NCBI RefSeq assembly: GCF_013240295.1 | Contig: NZ_JABETK010000002.1 | Location: 1,798,001 to 1,862,000 of the forward strand | Length of the DNA stretch: 64,000 bases | Origin: Neoaquamicrobium sediminum | GTDB lineage: Bacteria; Pseudomonadota; Alphaproteobacteria; Rhizobiales; Rhizobiaceae | Direction: 5' to 3' | Shown here: in pieces, positions 1 through 8,116 of the stretch | Layout of the letters: every line of letters starts with the position of its first letter | Numbering within the stretch: the stretch's first letter is position 1 | Made by a program: the position numbers and the translations under genes | Notes under the pieces: generated by a model | The model's database searches: none | Told to the model about the DNA's origin: nothing | What the model saw: only the letters and a program-made list of their open reading frames with translations

Positions 1-278
1 GTGACGACGCCGGCCGGCGAACGTGTGTCGCTGTACCAGGCGGCATGCGACGTATCAGGTGCAGCAGCCGGGATCACGTAGTGCATCGGCTCGATCGCGA
101 GTCTGTCGAGATCGGCATAGCCGGATGCGTAGCCGGCCTGCGCCAGCGCGCCGGTCACCGCCATATTGACGCTCTGCCCTGCCCGCAGGCGCAGGACCAG
201 CGGCACGGCGGTGCCGGCCGCGACCCTTTCCCGTACTGGCGCAACCGGGCCGGGATGGCGGATCGAACGCATCGCCAT
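1..278 (-). CDS. PPC/DUF296-like protein, 3' end cut by window edge
   Basis: An open frame runs from an ATG at 278 to the window edge, so only the first 92 or so codons are visible. The ATG overlaps the TGA of the upstream SDR gene (ATGA), which points to translational coupling and fixes the start. The visible part (Arg-Leu-Arg-Ala-Gly-Gln, then a hydrophobic helix and a Gly-Tyr-Ala-Ser-Gly turn) resembles the start of the PPC/DUF296 fold, whose role outside AT-hook proteins is poorly known. It is the last visible gene of the TRAP/acyl-CoA synthetase operon. The reading frame is clear, the family call is tentative, and the C-terminal half is missing. Confidence 0.55.
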   Translation of the reverse strand, partial: MAMRSIRHPGPVAPVRERVAAGTAVPLVLRLRAGQSVNMAVTGALAQAGYASGYADLDRLAIEPMHYVIPAAAPDTSHAAWYSDTRSPAGVV

Positions 279-1021
279 CAGCCCGCCAGCCCCGCCGTGA
301 CGAACCCGCCGTCGACAGCCAGCACCTGGCCGTTGACGTAGGCCGCATCGTCGGAAATCAGGAACGCCACCGCCGTTGCGATCTCGTCGGGTTGACCGTA
401 GCGGCGCAGCGGCACCCGCTCGTGCCACTGGCGGCGGACATCGTCAGTGTGGACGGCACGCGCCAGCGGTGTATCGATCGGCCCGGGCGCGACAGCGTTG
501 ACGCGGATGCCGCTCGGCCCGAGTTCGTTCGCCATCACCAGCGTCAGAAGGTTCTGCCCGCCCTTGGACGAGCCGTAGGCGCTGCGCCCCTTGTTGCCCA
601 TCAGGCCGGAGATGGAGGTGATGTTGACGATCGAGCCGCCCTGCCCGCCGGCCAGCCAGATACGGGCAGCCGCCCGCGAGACGATGAAGGTACCGGTCAG
701 GTTGACGTCGACGATGCGCCGGAAGTCCTCGACGCTGGTTTCGACCGCCGGCTTGTCCATGCCGATGCCCGCGCAGTTCACGACGCCGGCCAGCGGCCTG
801 TCGGCGGCGATGCGCGCCATGGCTGCCTCGACGGCGTCCTCGTCGGTCACGCTCAGCGCCACACCGTGCTCGCGTGGCAGGGCGAGTGCGTCACAAGCCG
901 CATCGAGCGCCTCGCGGTTCAGGTCGAGCAGCCATGGGTGCCAGCCGCGTTCGTTCAACAGGCGGGCAGTCGCGAACCCGATGCCGGACGCCCCGCCGGT
1001 GACGACGACGGCCCCGCTCAC
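278..1021 (-). CDS. Short-chain dehydrogenase/reductase (3-oxoacyl-ACP reductase type)
   Basis: A 247-residue classical SDR that probably oxidises or reduces a hydroxyl/keto group on an acyl intermediate using NAD(P). It has the Rossmann motif TGGASGIG at residues 8-15, an NCAG motif near residue 87, the active-site S (ITSIS) and YGSSK near 150, and the usual PG motif followed by a VDGG near the C-terminus. The start is GTG, overlapping the TGA of the acyl-CoA synthetase gene (GTGA), so the two are coupled. Length is normal for the family. The substrate cannot be read from sequence; the neighbours suggest a CoA-activated carboxylate. Confidence 0.88.
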   Translation of the reverse strand: MSGAVVVTGGASGIGFATARLLNERGWHPWLLDLNREALDAACDALALPREHGVALSVTDEDAVEAAMARIAADRPLAGVVNCAGIGMDKPAVETSVEDFRRIVDVNLTGTFIVSRAAARIWLAGGQGGSIVNITSISGLMGNKGRSAYGSSKGGQNLLTLVMANELGPSGIRVNAVAPGPIDTPLARAVHTDDVRRQWHERVPLRRYGQPDEIATAVAFLISDDAAYVNGQVLAVDGGFVTAGLAG

Positions 1022-2646
1022 GCCGCCGGCTCCTGCGCGCGCTCGCCGAGCTCACCGCGCCGTTCCAGCTCCTCGCGGATCAGTTTCTTGGCGATCTTGC
1101 CGTAGGCGGATTTCGGCATCTCCGGCCAGAACACGAAGCGCTTCGGCATCTTGTAACGCGCAATCTTCGTTTCCAGCCAGGACCTGACGTCGATGTCGGC
1201 TGCGGCCAATCCCTCCCGCGCCACGCAGACCGCGACGCCGACCTCGCCCCAGACGGGGTCCGGCACGCCAAGCACCGCCACCTCGCTGATGGCGGGGTGC
1301 TGCAGGATCTTTTCCTCGATCTCGCGCGGATAGATGTTCGAGCCGCCGGAAATGTACATGTCGGAAGCCCGGCCGGTGATGTAGACGAAGCCGTTCTGGT
1401 CCATGTGGCCGAGGTCGCCGGTGCGGAACCATCCATTGCGGAACGACTTCGCGTTGGCTTCGGGGTTGTCGTAATAGCCGGCAAAGACGGCCGGGCCGAC
1501 GACGCAGATCTCGCCGGTCTCGCCGGGCGCGACCTCGTCTCCGTCGTCGTTCTGGATTTCGACCTGCATGCCAGTGCGCTCGAAGCCGCAGGTGCCGATG
1601 CGCGCATGCGGACCATCATCCGGCGTGTGGAACGCCGGGGGCAGCACGGTGATATTGCCCGTCACTTCGCCCAGCCCGAAATACTGCACGAGCACCGGCC
1701 CGAGCGTGGCGAGTGCCCGCTTCTGGTCCTCGCGATACATCGGCGCGCCGGCATAGATCACGTAGCGCAGCGAGGAACGGTCGATCTTTTCGACGGCGGG
1801 GTCCTCGATCAGCATCTTGAGGATCGTCGGCACGGTGAAGAGATTGGTCACGCGCCACTTCTCGATCAGAGACCAGACGGCGCCCACTTCCAGCTTCTCC
1901 GAAGCAGGCAGGATCGTCTTGACGCCATGCGCGACCTGAACGAGCTGGTGCACTCCCGCGCCATGCGAAAGCGGCGCGACCACGATGGAGGCGTCGTCCG
2001 GCCCGGTGCCCGGCATCAGGTCGCACAGATGGTTGGTGATGACGAACGCCATCTGGCCATGCGTCAGCACTGCGGCCTTGGGCCGGCCGGTCGTGCCGGA
2101 CGTGAAGAAGAACCAGCATGGATCGTCGCGGTCGACCGCAGCACTACTCACCCTGGCGCCCTCATGCCGGGCGACGATCGCTTCGTAGTCTTCGCCGAAC
2201 GTGGAGCCGCCGATCGAGATGACGAAGCCGATCTGCGGCGAAGCCTGTCGACAGGCCGCCGCATGATCCGCAAAGGCTGCGCCGCAGATCATCCCACGCG
2301 CGCCGCTCGCCTGCGCTAAATAGGCGACATCCTCCGGCGTCTGGCGGTAGTTGGTCGGCACCCAAACCGCACCAACGCGGAAGCAGGCGAACATGGATTC
2401 GAACATCTGGTTGCAGTTGGAAGATTGAACCAGAATGCGGTCGCCCTTGGTCACACCGAATTCGGAGACGAGCGCTGCGGCCATGGCATCGACCCGCGCC
2501 TCCATTTGGGCCCAGCTCCAGCTCCGCTCTCCCCAGACAAAGCCGATACCCTCGGGGTCCCGCCGCGCCGCCTGCGTCAGGAAGTGCGATAGGTTCATCA
2601 CCCGCGTCGAGCTCGGCGTCATCCGTGCACCTGTGTCCACCGTCAA
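1018..2646 (-). CDS. AMP-dependent acyl-CoA synthetase/ligase
   Basis: A 542-residue member of the ANL superfamily that activates a carboxylic acid to its CoA thioester through an acyl-adenylate. The P-loop-like A3 motif (FFTSGTTGRPKAAVLTH) lies near residues 180-196, the hinge region TGRASDMYISGG follows the GWFRTGDLG motif, and the catalytic A10 lysine sits in YGKIAKKL near the C-terminus. I chose the TTG at 2646 because CGGAG lies nine bases upstream; ATG codons at 2622 and 2598 are alternatives. It lies 28 bp after the IclR gene and is coupled to the following SDR. The acid it uses is unknown, possibly the solute imported by the TRAP transporter of the same operon. Confidence 0.9.
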   Translation of the reverse strand: MTVDTGARMTPSSTRVMNLSHFLTQAARRDPEGIGFVWGERSWSWAQMEARVDAMAAALVSEFGVTKGDRILVQSSNCNQMFESMFACFRVGAVWVPTNYRQTPEDVAYLAQASGARGMICGAAFADHAAACRQASPQIGFVISIGGSTFGEDYEAIVARHEGARVSSAAVDRDDPCWFFFTSGTTGRPKAAVLTHGQMAFVITNHLCDLMPGTGPDDASIVVAPLSHGAGVHQLVQVAHGVKTILPASEKLEVGAVWSLIEKWRVTNLFTVPTILKMLIEDPAVEKIDRSSLRYVIYAGAPMYREDQKRALATLGPVLVQYFGLGEVTGNITVLPPAFHTPDDGPHARIGTCGFERTGMQVEIQNDDGDEVAPGETGEICVVGPAVFAGYYDNPEANAKSFRNGWFRTGDLGHMDQNGFVYITGRASDMYISGGSNIYPREIEEKILQHPAISEVAVLGVPDPVWGEVGVAVCVAREGLAAADIDVRSWLETKIARYKMPKRFVFWPEMPKSAYGKIAKKLIREELERRGELGERAQEPAA

Positions 2647-2674
2647 CTCTTTCGCTCCGCTGTCACAACCGTAT

Positions 2675-3535
2675 TCATCTGGAAAGTCTTCTGTCAGGGG
2701 CCTTCACGTTGCCGTTTTCGCGGCCGGCGTTTCTGGCTGCGAACATCTGCGCCAATTTGCCTTCGACCAGCCGCGCCTCCTGCAGCAGATAGCCGGCCAG
2801 TTCCGCCTGGCGCGCCTCCTGCATGCGGCTGTCGATCGCCGCCACGCTCAGCGCGCCGGCAATCCGCCCTTCTGGCGTTCGCAGCACCACGCCGATGCCC
2901 CAGGAGTTTGCGAAGATCAGCCCCGGATTGAGCGCGTAGCCCTTGCGCCGCGTGGCCGCCACGTCCTCGCGAATGCGGTCCTGCGACAGCATCGGATATT
3001 TTACGGCCATCACTTCCGAATTGGCCGCAAGCATGGCCTCGACCTCGTCGTCGGGAAGCGCCGAAAGCATCGCCAGGGAACCGGCACCTACGCCGAGCGG
3101 ATGTTCGAAACCCGCCTGCAGCGCATGCGTGCGGACCGGATAGGTGCCCTCCTCCCGGTAAAGGCAGACCGAATAGGTATCGCGCCGCACCGAGAGGAAG
3201 GACGAATCCTCGGTCTTCCGGGAAAGCCGCAGCAGGCTCTCCATGGAGAGCTGCAAAAGGCCGAAGCGACGCGATGCGAGGCTGCCGAGCACGTAGGACT
3301 CTTCGCCCGGAAAATAGCGGCGGCTCTCGGCATCCTGATCCACGAACCCCGCGCGCATCAGCGCCAGCAGCAGCCGGCGACAGGTCGGTTTGTTGAGGCC
3401 GGTTTCCGCGACGAGGTCCGTGAGCGTAACACCACGATCGGCGTGCCTGCCGACGGTCGACAGCAGGCCGAGCGCGCGATCGACGCTTTGCGAACCGGTC
3501 GCGTCGCGATCCATCGGCGAAACCACCACCGTCAT
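2675..3535 (-). CDS. IclR-family transcriptional regulator
   Basis: About 286 residues. The N-terminal winged helix-turn-helix (SVDRALGLLSTVGRHADRG followed by LTDLVAETGLNKPTCRRLL) and the C-terminal effector-binding domain with GxGS-like and NSWGIGVVLRTPEG segments are typical of IclR regulators, which usually control nearby catabolic operons in response to a small acid. The ATG at 3535 lies one base after the stop of the upstream SDR; an in-frame upstream extension would run backwards through that gene and is rejected. The regulator sits inside the operon it probably controls, and matching palindromes upstream of the TRAP genes (7462-7480, 7548-7566) are its likely targets (inference). Confidence 0.88.
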   Translation of the reverse strand: MTVVVSPMDRDATGSQSVDRALGLLSTVGRHADRGVTLTDLVAETGLNKPTCRRLLLALMRAGFVDQDAESRRYFPGEESYVLGSLASRRFGLLQLSMESLLRLSRKTEDSSFLSVRRDTYSVCLYREEGTYPVRTHALQAGFEHPLGVGAGSLAMLSALPDDEVEAMLAANSEVMAVKYPMLSQDRIREDVAATRRKGYALNPGLIFANSWGIGVVLRTPEGRIAGALSVAAIDSRMQEARQAELAGYLLQEARLVEGKLAQMFAARNAGRENGNVKAPDRRLSR

Positions 3536-3536
3536 G

Positions 3537-4340
3537 TCACACCGCCCCGCCGGCAGCGCAGCTCTGCCCGCCATCCACCGGCAGGCAGACGCCGGTGATG
3601 AACCGTGCTTCGTCCGAGGCCAGGAAGACAGCCGCTGCGGCAACGTCCCAGGCCGTGCCCATATGGCCGAGCGGCACCATGGCGTTGCGCGCCGCCACCA
3701 TATCGTCGGTGGTTTCGTATTGGCTGGAGATCTGTTTGTAGATCAGCGGCGTGTCGATCAGGCCGGGCATGATGCAGTTGGCGCGAATACCTTGCCGCGC
3801 ATATTGCATCGCAAGCGCCACGGTCGCCTGGTTCACCGCCGCCTTTGTGGCGTAATAGGCGAAATAGGGGTAGCCGACATAGCGGATCGCCGCGAGCGAC
3901 GAGATGTTGACGATCGCCCCGCTGCCACGCCGGAGCATGTGCGGCAGCACCGCCTTTGCGGTTCGGTAGACGGGGCCGATATTGAGGTCGAGCGCGGCCT
4001 GGAAAGCCGCTTCATCCAGTTCGACCGGTCCGCCCATATGCGTGACGCCGACATTGTTGTGCAGGATGTCGATGCCGCCGAGCGCATCGACGGTCGCAGA
4101 GGCCGCAGCCTCGACCGAGGCAAGTTGCGTCACGTCCGCCGCAATCGCGATCGCCTCGTTGCCCTCTTCGCGGATGATCGCAGCCGTCTCCTCAGCAGCG
4201 TCCGCGTTCAGGTCGATACAGGCGACACGAGCGCCGGCGCGCGCATAGGCGACGGCCGCAGCCTTGCCGTTGCCCCAGCCGGGGCCCGACGAGCCGGCAC
4301 CGAAGACGATTGCGCATTTTTCCTTGAGACGCTGGCTCAC
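3537..4340 (-). CDS. Short-chain dehydrogenase/reductase
   Basis: A 267-residue SDR. The cofactor loop is a variant (VFGAGSSGPGWGNGKAAA) instead of TGxxxGIG, a form seen in some Rhizobiales oxidoreductases. The acidic IDLN at the end of beta-2 favours NAD over NADP. The catalytic Ser-Tyr-Lys triad is present (NISSLAA; YYATKAA), as is the C-terminal VDGG. The start is GTG with GGAGAAAG upstream. It lies between the TRAP solute-binding gene and the IclR gene on the same strand, so it probably takes part in breakdown of the imported substrate. The substrate is not identifiable. Confidence 0.85.
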   Translation of the reverse strand: MSQRLKEKCAIVFGAGSSGPGWGNGKAAAVAYARAGARVACIDLNADAAEETAAIIREEGNEAIAIAADVTQLASVEAAASATVDALGGIDILHNNVGVTHMGGPVELDEAAFQAALDLNIGPVYRTAKAVLPHMLRRGSGAIVNISSLAAIRYVGYPYFAYYATKAAVNQATVALAMQYARQGIRANCIMPGLIDTPLIYKQISSQYETTDDMVAARNAMVPLGHMGTAWDVAAAAVFLASDEARFITGVCLPVDGGQSCAAGGAV

Positions 4341-4419
4341 GCCGATCTTTCTCCGAAAGGCATAGGAGTTTCAGTCGCGAGCGGCCCGGAAGCCGCCCGC
4401 AGATTCGTGTTTCAGACCA

Positions 4420-5433
4420 TTAGCCGAGATCGGCGCCCACAGCCTTCTCGAGGATCGCCCAGGCATCGTCGCCGTATTTGCCCTTCCACTCGGCGTAGAA
4501 GCCGGCTTCCTTCAGCTTCTCGCGGAAGGAGGCAGCTTCGGCGTCGTTGATGGCCATGCCGTTCGATTCCAGCTCGCCGCGCAGCGTCGCATTGAGCGCA
4601 GCCACGTCCTCGCGCTCCTTGACGGCTGCCTCGTTGATGTTGCGGGCCACGATCTCGCGCACATCCTCGGGCATCGCTTCCCAGGCGCGCTTGTTGGCCA
4701 GGAACCAGAAGCCGTCCCACATGTGGTTGGTGACGGACAGATACTTCTGCACTTCGTAGAGCTTGGCCGTGGAGATGATGGCCAGCGGGTTCTCCTGCCC
4801 GTCGACGATGCCGGTCTGCAGTGCCGAATAGACCTCGGCGAAGTTGATGCTGGCGGGTGCGGATTCGAAGGCGGTGAACATCGAGGTCCACAGCGGGCTC
4901 ACCGGCACGCGGATCTTGAAGCCCTTGAGGTCTTCGGCCGTGGCAACCGGCCCCACCGACGAGGTGATCTGGCGGAAGCCGTTGTCCCAGATCTTGTCCA
5001 TAACGACGAGGTTGGACTTCTCGATCTCGCCGCGTACATAGGCGCCGAGCTCGCCGTCCATCGCCGGCCACACCTCATCGTAGCTCGGGAAGGCAAATCC
5101 GATGCCGCTGATCGAGGCATTGGCGACGAGCGTCGACAGGATCAGCGGCGACAGCGTGAAGAACTCGACGCCGCCCGAACGCACCTGGCTGAGCATGTCG
5201 GTGTCGGCGCCGAGCTGGTTGTTCGGGAAGATCTGGATCGCAACGCGGCCGCTGGTCTCCTCACGGATCTTGTCCATGGCCTCCTGCGCGCGCACGTTCA
5301 TCGGGTGCGAGAGCGGCAGGTTGTTGGCGTATTTGTAGTTGAACTCGGCCGACTGGGCGCCGGCGTAGCGGATCGTGCTGACCAGCGGCAGCGCGGCCGC
5401 CCCCAGCACCAGTGTTCTGCGGGTGACGTTCAT
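4420..5433 (-). CDS. TRAP transporter solute-binding protein (DctP family)
   Basis: A 337-residue periplasmic binding protein that captures a carboxylate-type solute for the TRAP permease. The N-terminus has a Tat-like signal (VTRRTLVLGAAALPL) ending near AGAQS. The mature part begins FNYKYANNLPLSHPMN, typical of DctP proteins, with the conserved region around VPVSPLWTSMF and a QENPLAII motif that normally frames the ligand. The ATG at 5433 is preceded by AAGGAGG; the longer in-frame start at 5472 overlaps the permease gene and is less likely. It follows the fused membrane gene by 35 bp. The solute is unknown. Confidence 0.9.
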   Translation of the reverse strand: MNVTRRTLVLGAAALPLVSTIRYAGAQSAEFNYKYANNLPLSHPMNVRAQEAMDKIREETSGRVAIQIFPNNQLGADTDMLSQVRSGGVEFFTLSPLILSTLVANASISGIGFAFPSYDEVWPAMDGELGAYVRGEIEKSNLVVMDKIWDNGFRQITSSVGPVATAEDLKGFKIRVPVSPLWTSMFTAFESAPASINFAEVYSALQTGIVDGQENPLAIISTAKLYEVQKYLSVTNHMWDGFWFLANKRAWEAMPEDVREIVARNINEAAVKEREDVAALNATLRGELESNGMAINDAEAASFREKLKEAGFYAEWKGKYGDDAWAILEKAVGADLG

Positions 5434-5468
5434 GCGGGTTTCCTCCTTGGTTGCATGTTTGATGGGCG

Positions 5469-7337
5469 TCACAGATACGAAATCGACAGCGCCGGAACGG
5501 CTGCGATGAGAAGCAGGCCGATGAGTAGCGCGCCCAGGTAAGGCCAGATTGCGCCCATCGCCTCGTCCGGCGAAACGTCGCCGATCTTGCAGGCGATGTA
5601 GAAGCCGATGCCGATGGGCGGCGCCATAAGGCCGATGTTCATCGCCGTGACCACGACCATGGCGTAGTGCACGTCGTGAATGCCGAGCTGCTTGGCGATG
5701 GGGAACATCAACGGCGCCATAAGCACGATCGCCGGCAGTCCTTCCAGCACACAGCCAAGCACCATGAAGACTGCAATGGTGACAAGCATGAACGAGAACC
5801 AGCCGCCGGGCAGTTCCTTCATCGCGGTTGCAAGCTGGAACGCAAAGCCAGTCTGCGTCAGCGCCCAGGCCATGGCGGAGGCGGTGCCAAGGATAAGCAG
5901 GATCGCACCTGACATCGCCGCAGTCTCGACCAGCATCGCATAGATCTTGGCAGGCTTGATGCCGCCATAGAGCACGATGCCGATGACGAAGGCGTAGACG
6001 ACCGCGATGGTCGAAACTTCCGTCGCGGTGGCGATACCGCCGCCGACCGCGCCACGGATGATGAAGGGCAGAAGCAGTGCGGGCGCTGCGATCAACAGGG
6101 TGGTGCGTATCACCTTGAAGGACGCGCGCTTTACGCCCTCCATGTTTTCATGCCGCGCCTTCCAGCGCGCCAGCACGGCGAGCGCCAGCAGCAGCACCAT
6201 GGCGATGACGAAACCGCTCGTAAACAGCGCAGCGATGGAGACGCCCGCCACCGAACCGAGCACGATTAGCACGATGGACGGCGGTACGGTGTCTGCCATG
6301 GCAGCACCCGTTGCCAGCAGCGCGATCATCTCCTTCGGCTTGTGGCCACGCCGTTTCATCTCGGGAAACAGCGCCGGCGCCACGGTCGCCATGTCGGAGA
6401 CCTTGGAGCCGGAGATACCCGAGACGAGGAACAACGAGCCCAGCAGCACATAGGACATGCCGGCCTTCACGTGGCCGAGCAGCGAGCCCATGAATTCCAC
6501 GATCGCCTTGCCCATGCCGGTGGCGTCGAGAATGCAGCCGAGCAGCACGAAGATCGGCACCGAAAGCAGGATCAGGCTCGACATGCCCTCGTCCATGCGG
6601 CCGATCATGACGATCATCGGCACATGCGTGGAGTATGTCAGGAAGGCGATGGTGCCGAGGCCGAAGCAGAAGGCGATCGGCACGCCCATCACCAGGCACA
6701 GCGCGGCCACGCCGACAAGGAAGATGAGAATGTTGCCGTGGCCGAGCCCCAGGAAGACCGGTTTCGCCAGCCAGAAAAGCCCGCCGAGCACCGCGAGCGT
6801 CACCACAGCCATCGCGATGTCGACTGGCTTCGATTCGCGCAGCAGATGGCCGATCGCCACGATCAGCATGAGCACGATGCCGAGCACGATGGCCGACACG
6901 CGGTAGCTGACCGATATGTTGAGCGCGGCAGACGTGATGAACGACTCCTCGCGCACATATTCGATCGCAGGCAGGATAAGCGCACCGAGCACCACCACCA
7001 CGATCAACAGCGCCAGCGCATCGACAAAGCCGCGTAGCCGGTCGGGGAACATGCCGATGAAAACGGTAAGCCGCAGATGCTCGTTGCGGTCGATCGCGAT
7101 CGCCGCGCCCATCATCGCGAGCCACAAGAAGGAGATGGAGGCGGCCTCGTCGACCCAGATGATCGGGGTATGCAGCAGGTATCGCGCGACGACGCCCGTC
7201 AGGAGCAAGCCGACAATGACGACGAGAAGCACCGCAGCCACGGCTTCGACCGGGCGCATGAGCGCCGAGCCAGGCCTTGCCCCCACGACCTCGGCCTGGG
7301 TTTCTATCGTCAGCGCTTCCTCGTTGGCAGACGCCAT
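5469..7337 (-). CDS. TRAP transporter fused membrane subunit (DctQ-DctM)
   Basis: A 622-residue membrane protein. The first 170 or so residues hold about four transmembrane helices of the small DctQ subunit, including the WVDEAASISFLWLAMMGAAIAIDRNEH segment. The rest is the large DctM subunit with about twelve helices, including SGISGSKVSDMATVAPALFPEMKRRG and the GLMAPPIGIGFYIACKI region. Together with DctP it forms a Na+-coupled importer in the inner membrane. The ATG at 7337 has a strong GGAGGAG site; upstream codons are rejected. It is the first gene of the catabolic operon. Confidence 0.92.
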   Translation of the reverse strand: MASANEEALTIETQAEVVGARPGSALMRPVEAVAAVLLVVIVGLLLTGVVARYLLHTPIIWVDEAASISFLWLAMMGAAIAIDRNEHLRLTVFIGMFPDRLRGFVDALALLIVVVVLGALILPAIEYVREESFITSAALNISVSYRVSAIVLGIVLMLIVAIGHLLRESKPVDIAMAVVTLAVLGGLFWLAKPVFLGLGHGNILIFLVGVAALCLVMGVPIAFCFGLGTIAFLTYSTHVPMIVMIGRMDEGMSSLILLSVPIFVLLGCILDATGMGKAIVEFMGSLLGHVKAGMSYVLLGSLFLVSGISGSKVSDMATVAPALFPEMKRRGHKPKEMIALLATGAAMADTVPPSIVLIVLGSVAGVSIAALFTSGFVIAMVLLLALAVLARWKARHENMEGVKRASFKVIRTTLLIAAPALLLPFIIRGAVGGGIATATEVSTIAVVYAFVIGIVLYGGIKPAKIYAMLVETAAMSGAILLILGTASAMAWALTQTGFAFQLATAMKELPGGWFSFMLVTIAVFMVLGCVLEGLPAIVLMAPLMFPIAKQLGIHDVHYAMVVVTAMNIGLMAPPIGIGFYIACKIGDVSPDEAMGAIWPYLGALLIGLLLIAAVPALSISYL

Positions 7338-7461
7338 GCAGGCTCCTCCTCCCCGTCGAATCCGCGAACACAAGTCGCGAAACACGCCTTGGACCCAAAG
7401 CCGGCAACTACCTCTGCGCGGTAATCGCTCCTCCCGACCGATCCTGGCGAAGTTCGATCAA

Positions 7462-7480
7462 TGATCCACATTATGGACCA
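7462..7480. promoter_or_regulatory. Operator-like palindrome 1 upstream of TRAP operon
   Basis: TGATCCA-N5-TGGACCA, two 7-bp arms with one mismatch around a five-base spacer. The same 7-5-7 architecture recurs at 7548-7566 with nearly the same arms, and the two centres are 86 bp apart (about eight helical turns). IclR-family dimers and tetramers bind this kind of paired palindrome. The assignment to the IclR protein encoded at 2675-3535 is inference. Confidence 0.55.
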
Positions 7481-7547
7481 TAAACTCCCTAAGTCCTGCT
7501 TATTTACATAGAACGCCTTTCTAAGCAAGCATAGTGCGCAGAAAGAG

Positions 7548-7566
7548 CGATCCATATAGTGGATCA
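7548..7566. promoter_or_regulatory. Operator-like palindrome 2 upstream of TRAP operon
   Basis: CGATCCA-N5-TGGATCA, six of seven arm positions complementary. It shares the GATCCA / TGGA(C/T)CA halves and the five-base spacer of the site at 7462-7480. The repeat of the same motif within 100 bp makes chance unlikely. It could mark both repression and DNA looping, or control of the divergent tadE promoter. Confidence 0.55.
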
Positions 7567-7672
7567 ACACTGCGAGGCAGGTGCTCTATGGAAGCATAAC
7601 GCAATTCAAATCTACCAGTGGTTGCATCTGCGTTGTACCACTTCCCTACCGCGTGCGTGCTCTTCTTCCGAT

Positions 7673-8116
7673 ATGAGCAGGCAATATCGCACATCTCGAC
7701 TTCGCATGTTCGGCACCGACCGGTCGGCCACGGCGGCGGTCGAGTTTGCGATCCTCAGCCCGCTCTACATTTTTCTCATCATGGGCATGACGGCTTACGG
7801 CATCTATTTCGGTGCCAGCCATTCCGTGCAGCAACTGTCTGCCGACGCAGCACGAGCGGCCATCGCCGGCATCGATGCCACGGAGCGCCAGACGCTGGCT
7901 TCCGACTTCATTGGGCGCAACGCCAGCGGCTATCTCTTTATCGATGGTGACAAGCTGTCGGTCTCCGTCGGCGACAATCCCGCAGTGCCCGGCCAGTTCA
8001 ATGTCACCATAAGCTACGACGCCAGCAATCTGCCGATCTGGGGCCTGTTCGACCGCCTCGCAATGCCGCATCGCACGATCCTGCGTCGATCCACCATTCG
8101 CATCGGAGGCATATGA
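7673..8116 (+). CDS. TadE-like pilus assembly protein
   Basis: A 147-residue protein. Residues about 13-45 (DRSATAAVEFAILSPLYIFLIMGMTAYG) match the TadE/TadG N-terminal signature, in which the Glu after AAV precedes a single transmembrane helix; these minor pseudopilins belong to the Flp/Tad pilus machine. The ATG at 7673 was chosen because it gives a short basic lead before the helix; an ATG at 7706 is also possible. It overlaps the next TadG-like gene by four bases (ATGA). No tad ATPase, secretin or flp gene is visible nearby. Confidence 0.8.
   Translation: MSRQYRTSRLRMFGTDRSATAAVEFAILSPLYIFLIMGMTAYGIYFGASHSVQQLSADAARAAIAGIDATERQTLASDFIGRNASGYLFIDGDKLSVSVGDNPAVPGQFNVTISYDASNLPIWGLFDRLAMPHRTILRRSTIRIGGI

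Larger units (their letters stand above)
7338..7672. other. Intergenic region between the TRAP operon and tadE
   Basis: This 335-bp divergent gap holds no gene that I can support. It is clearly more AT-rich than its surroundings between about 7450 and 7620 and carries two related palindromes (listed separately). It should contain the promoter of the minus-strand TRAP operon and possibly that of the plus-strand tadE gene. Confidence 0.6.
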
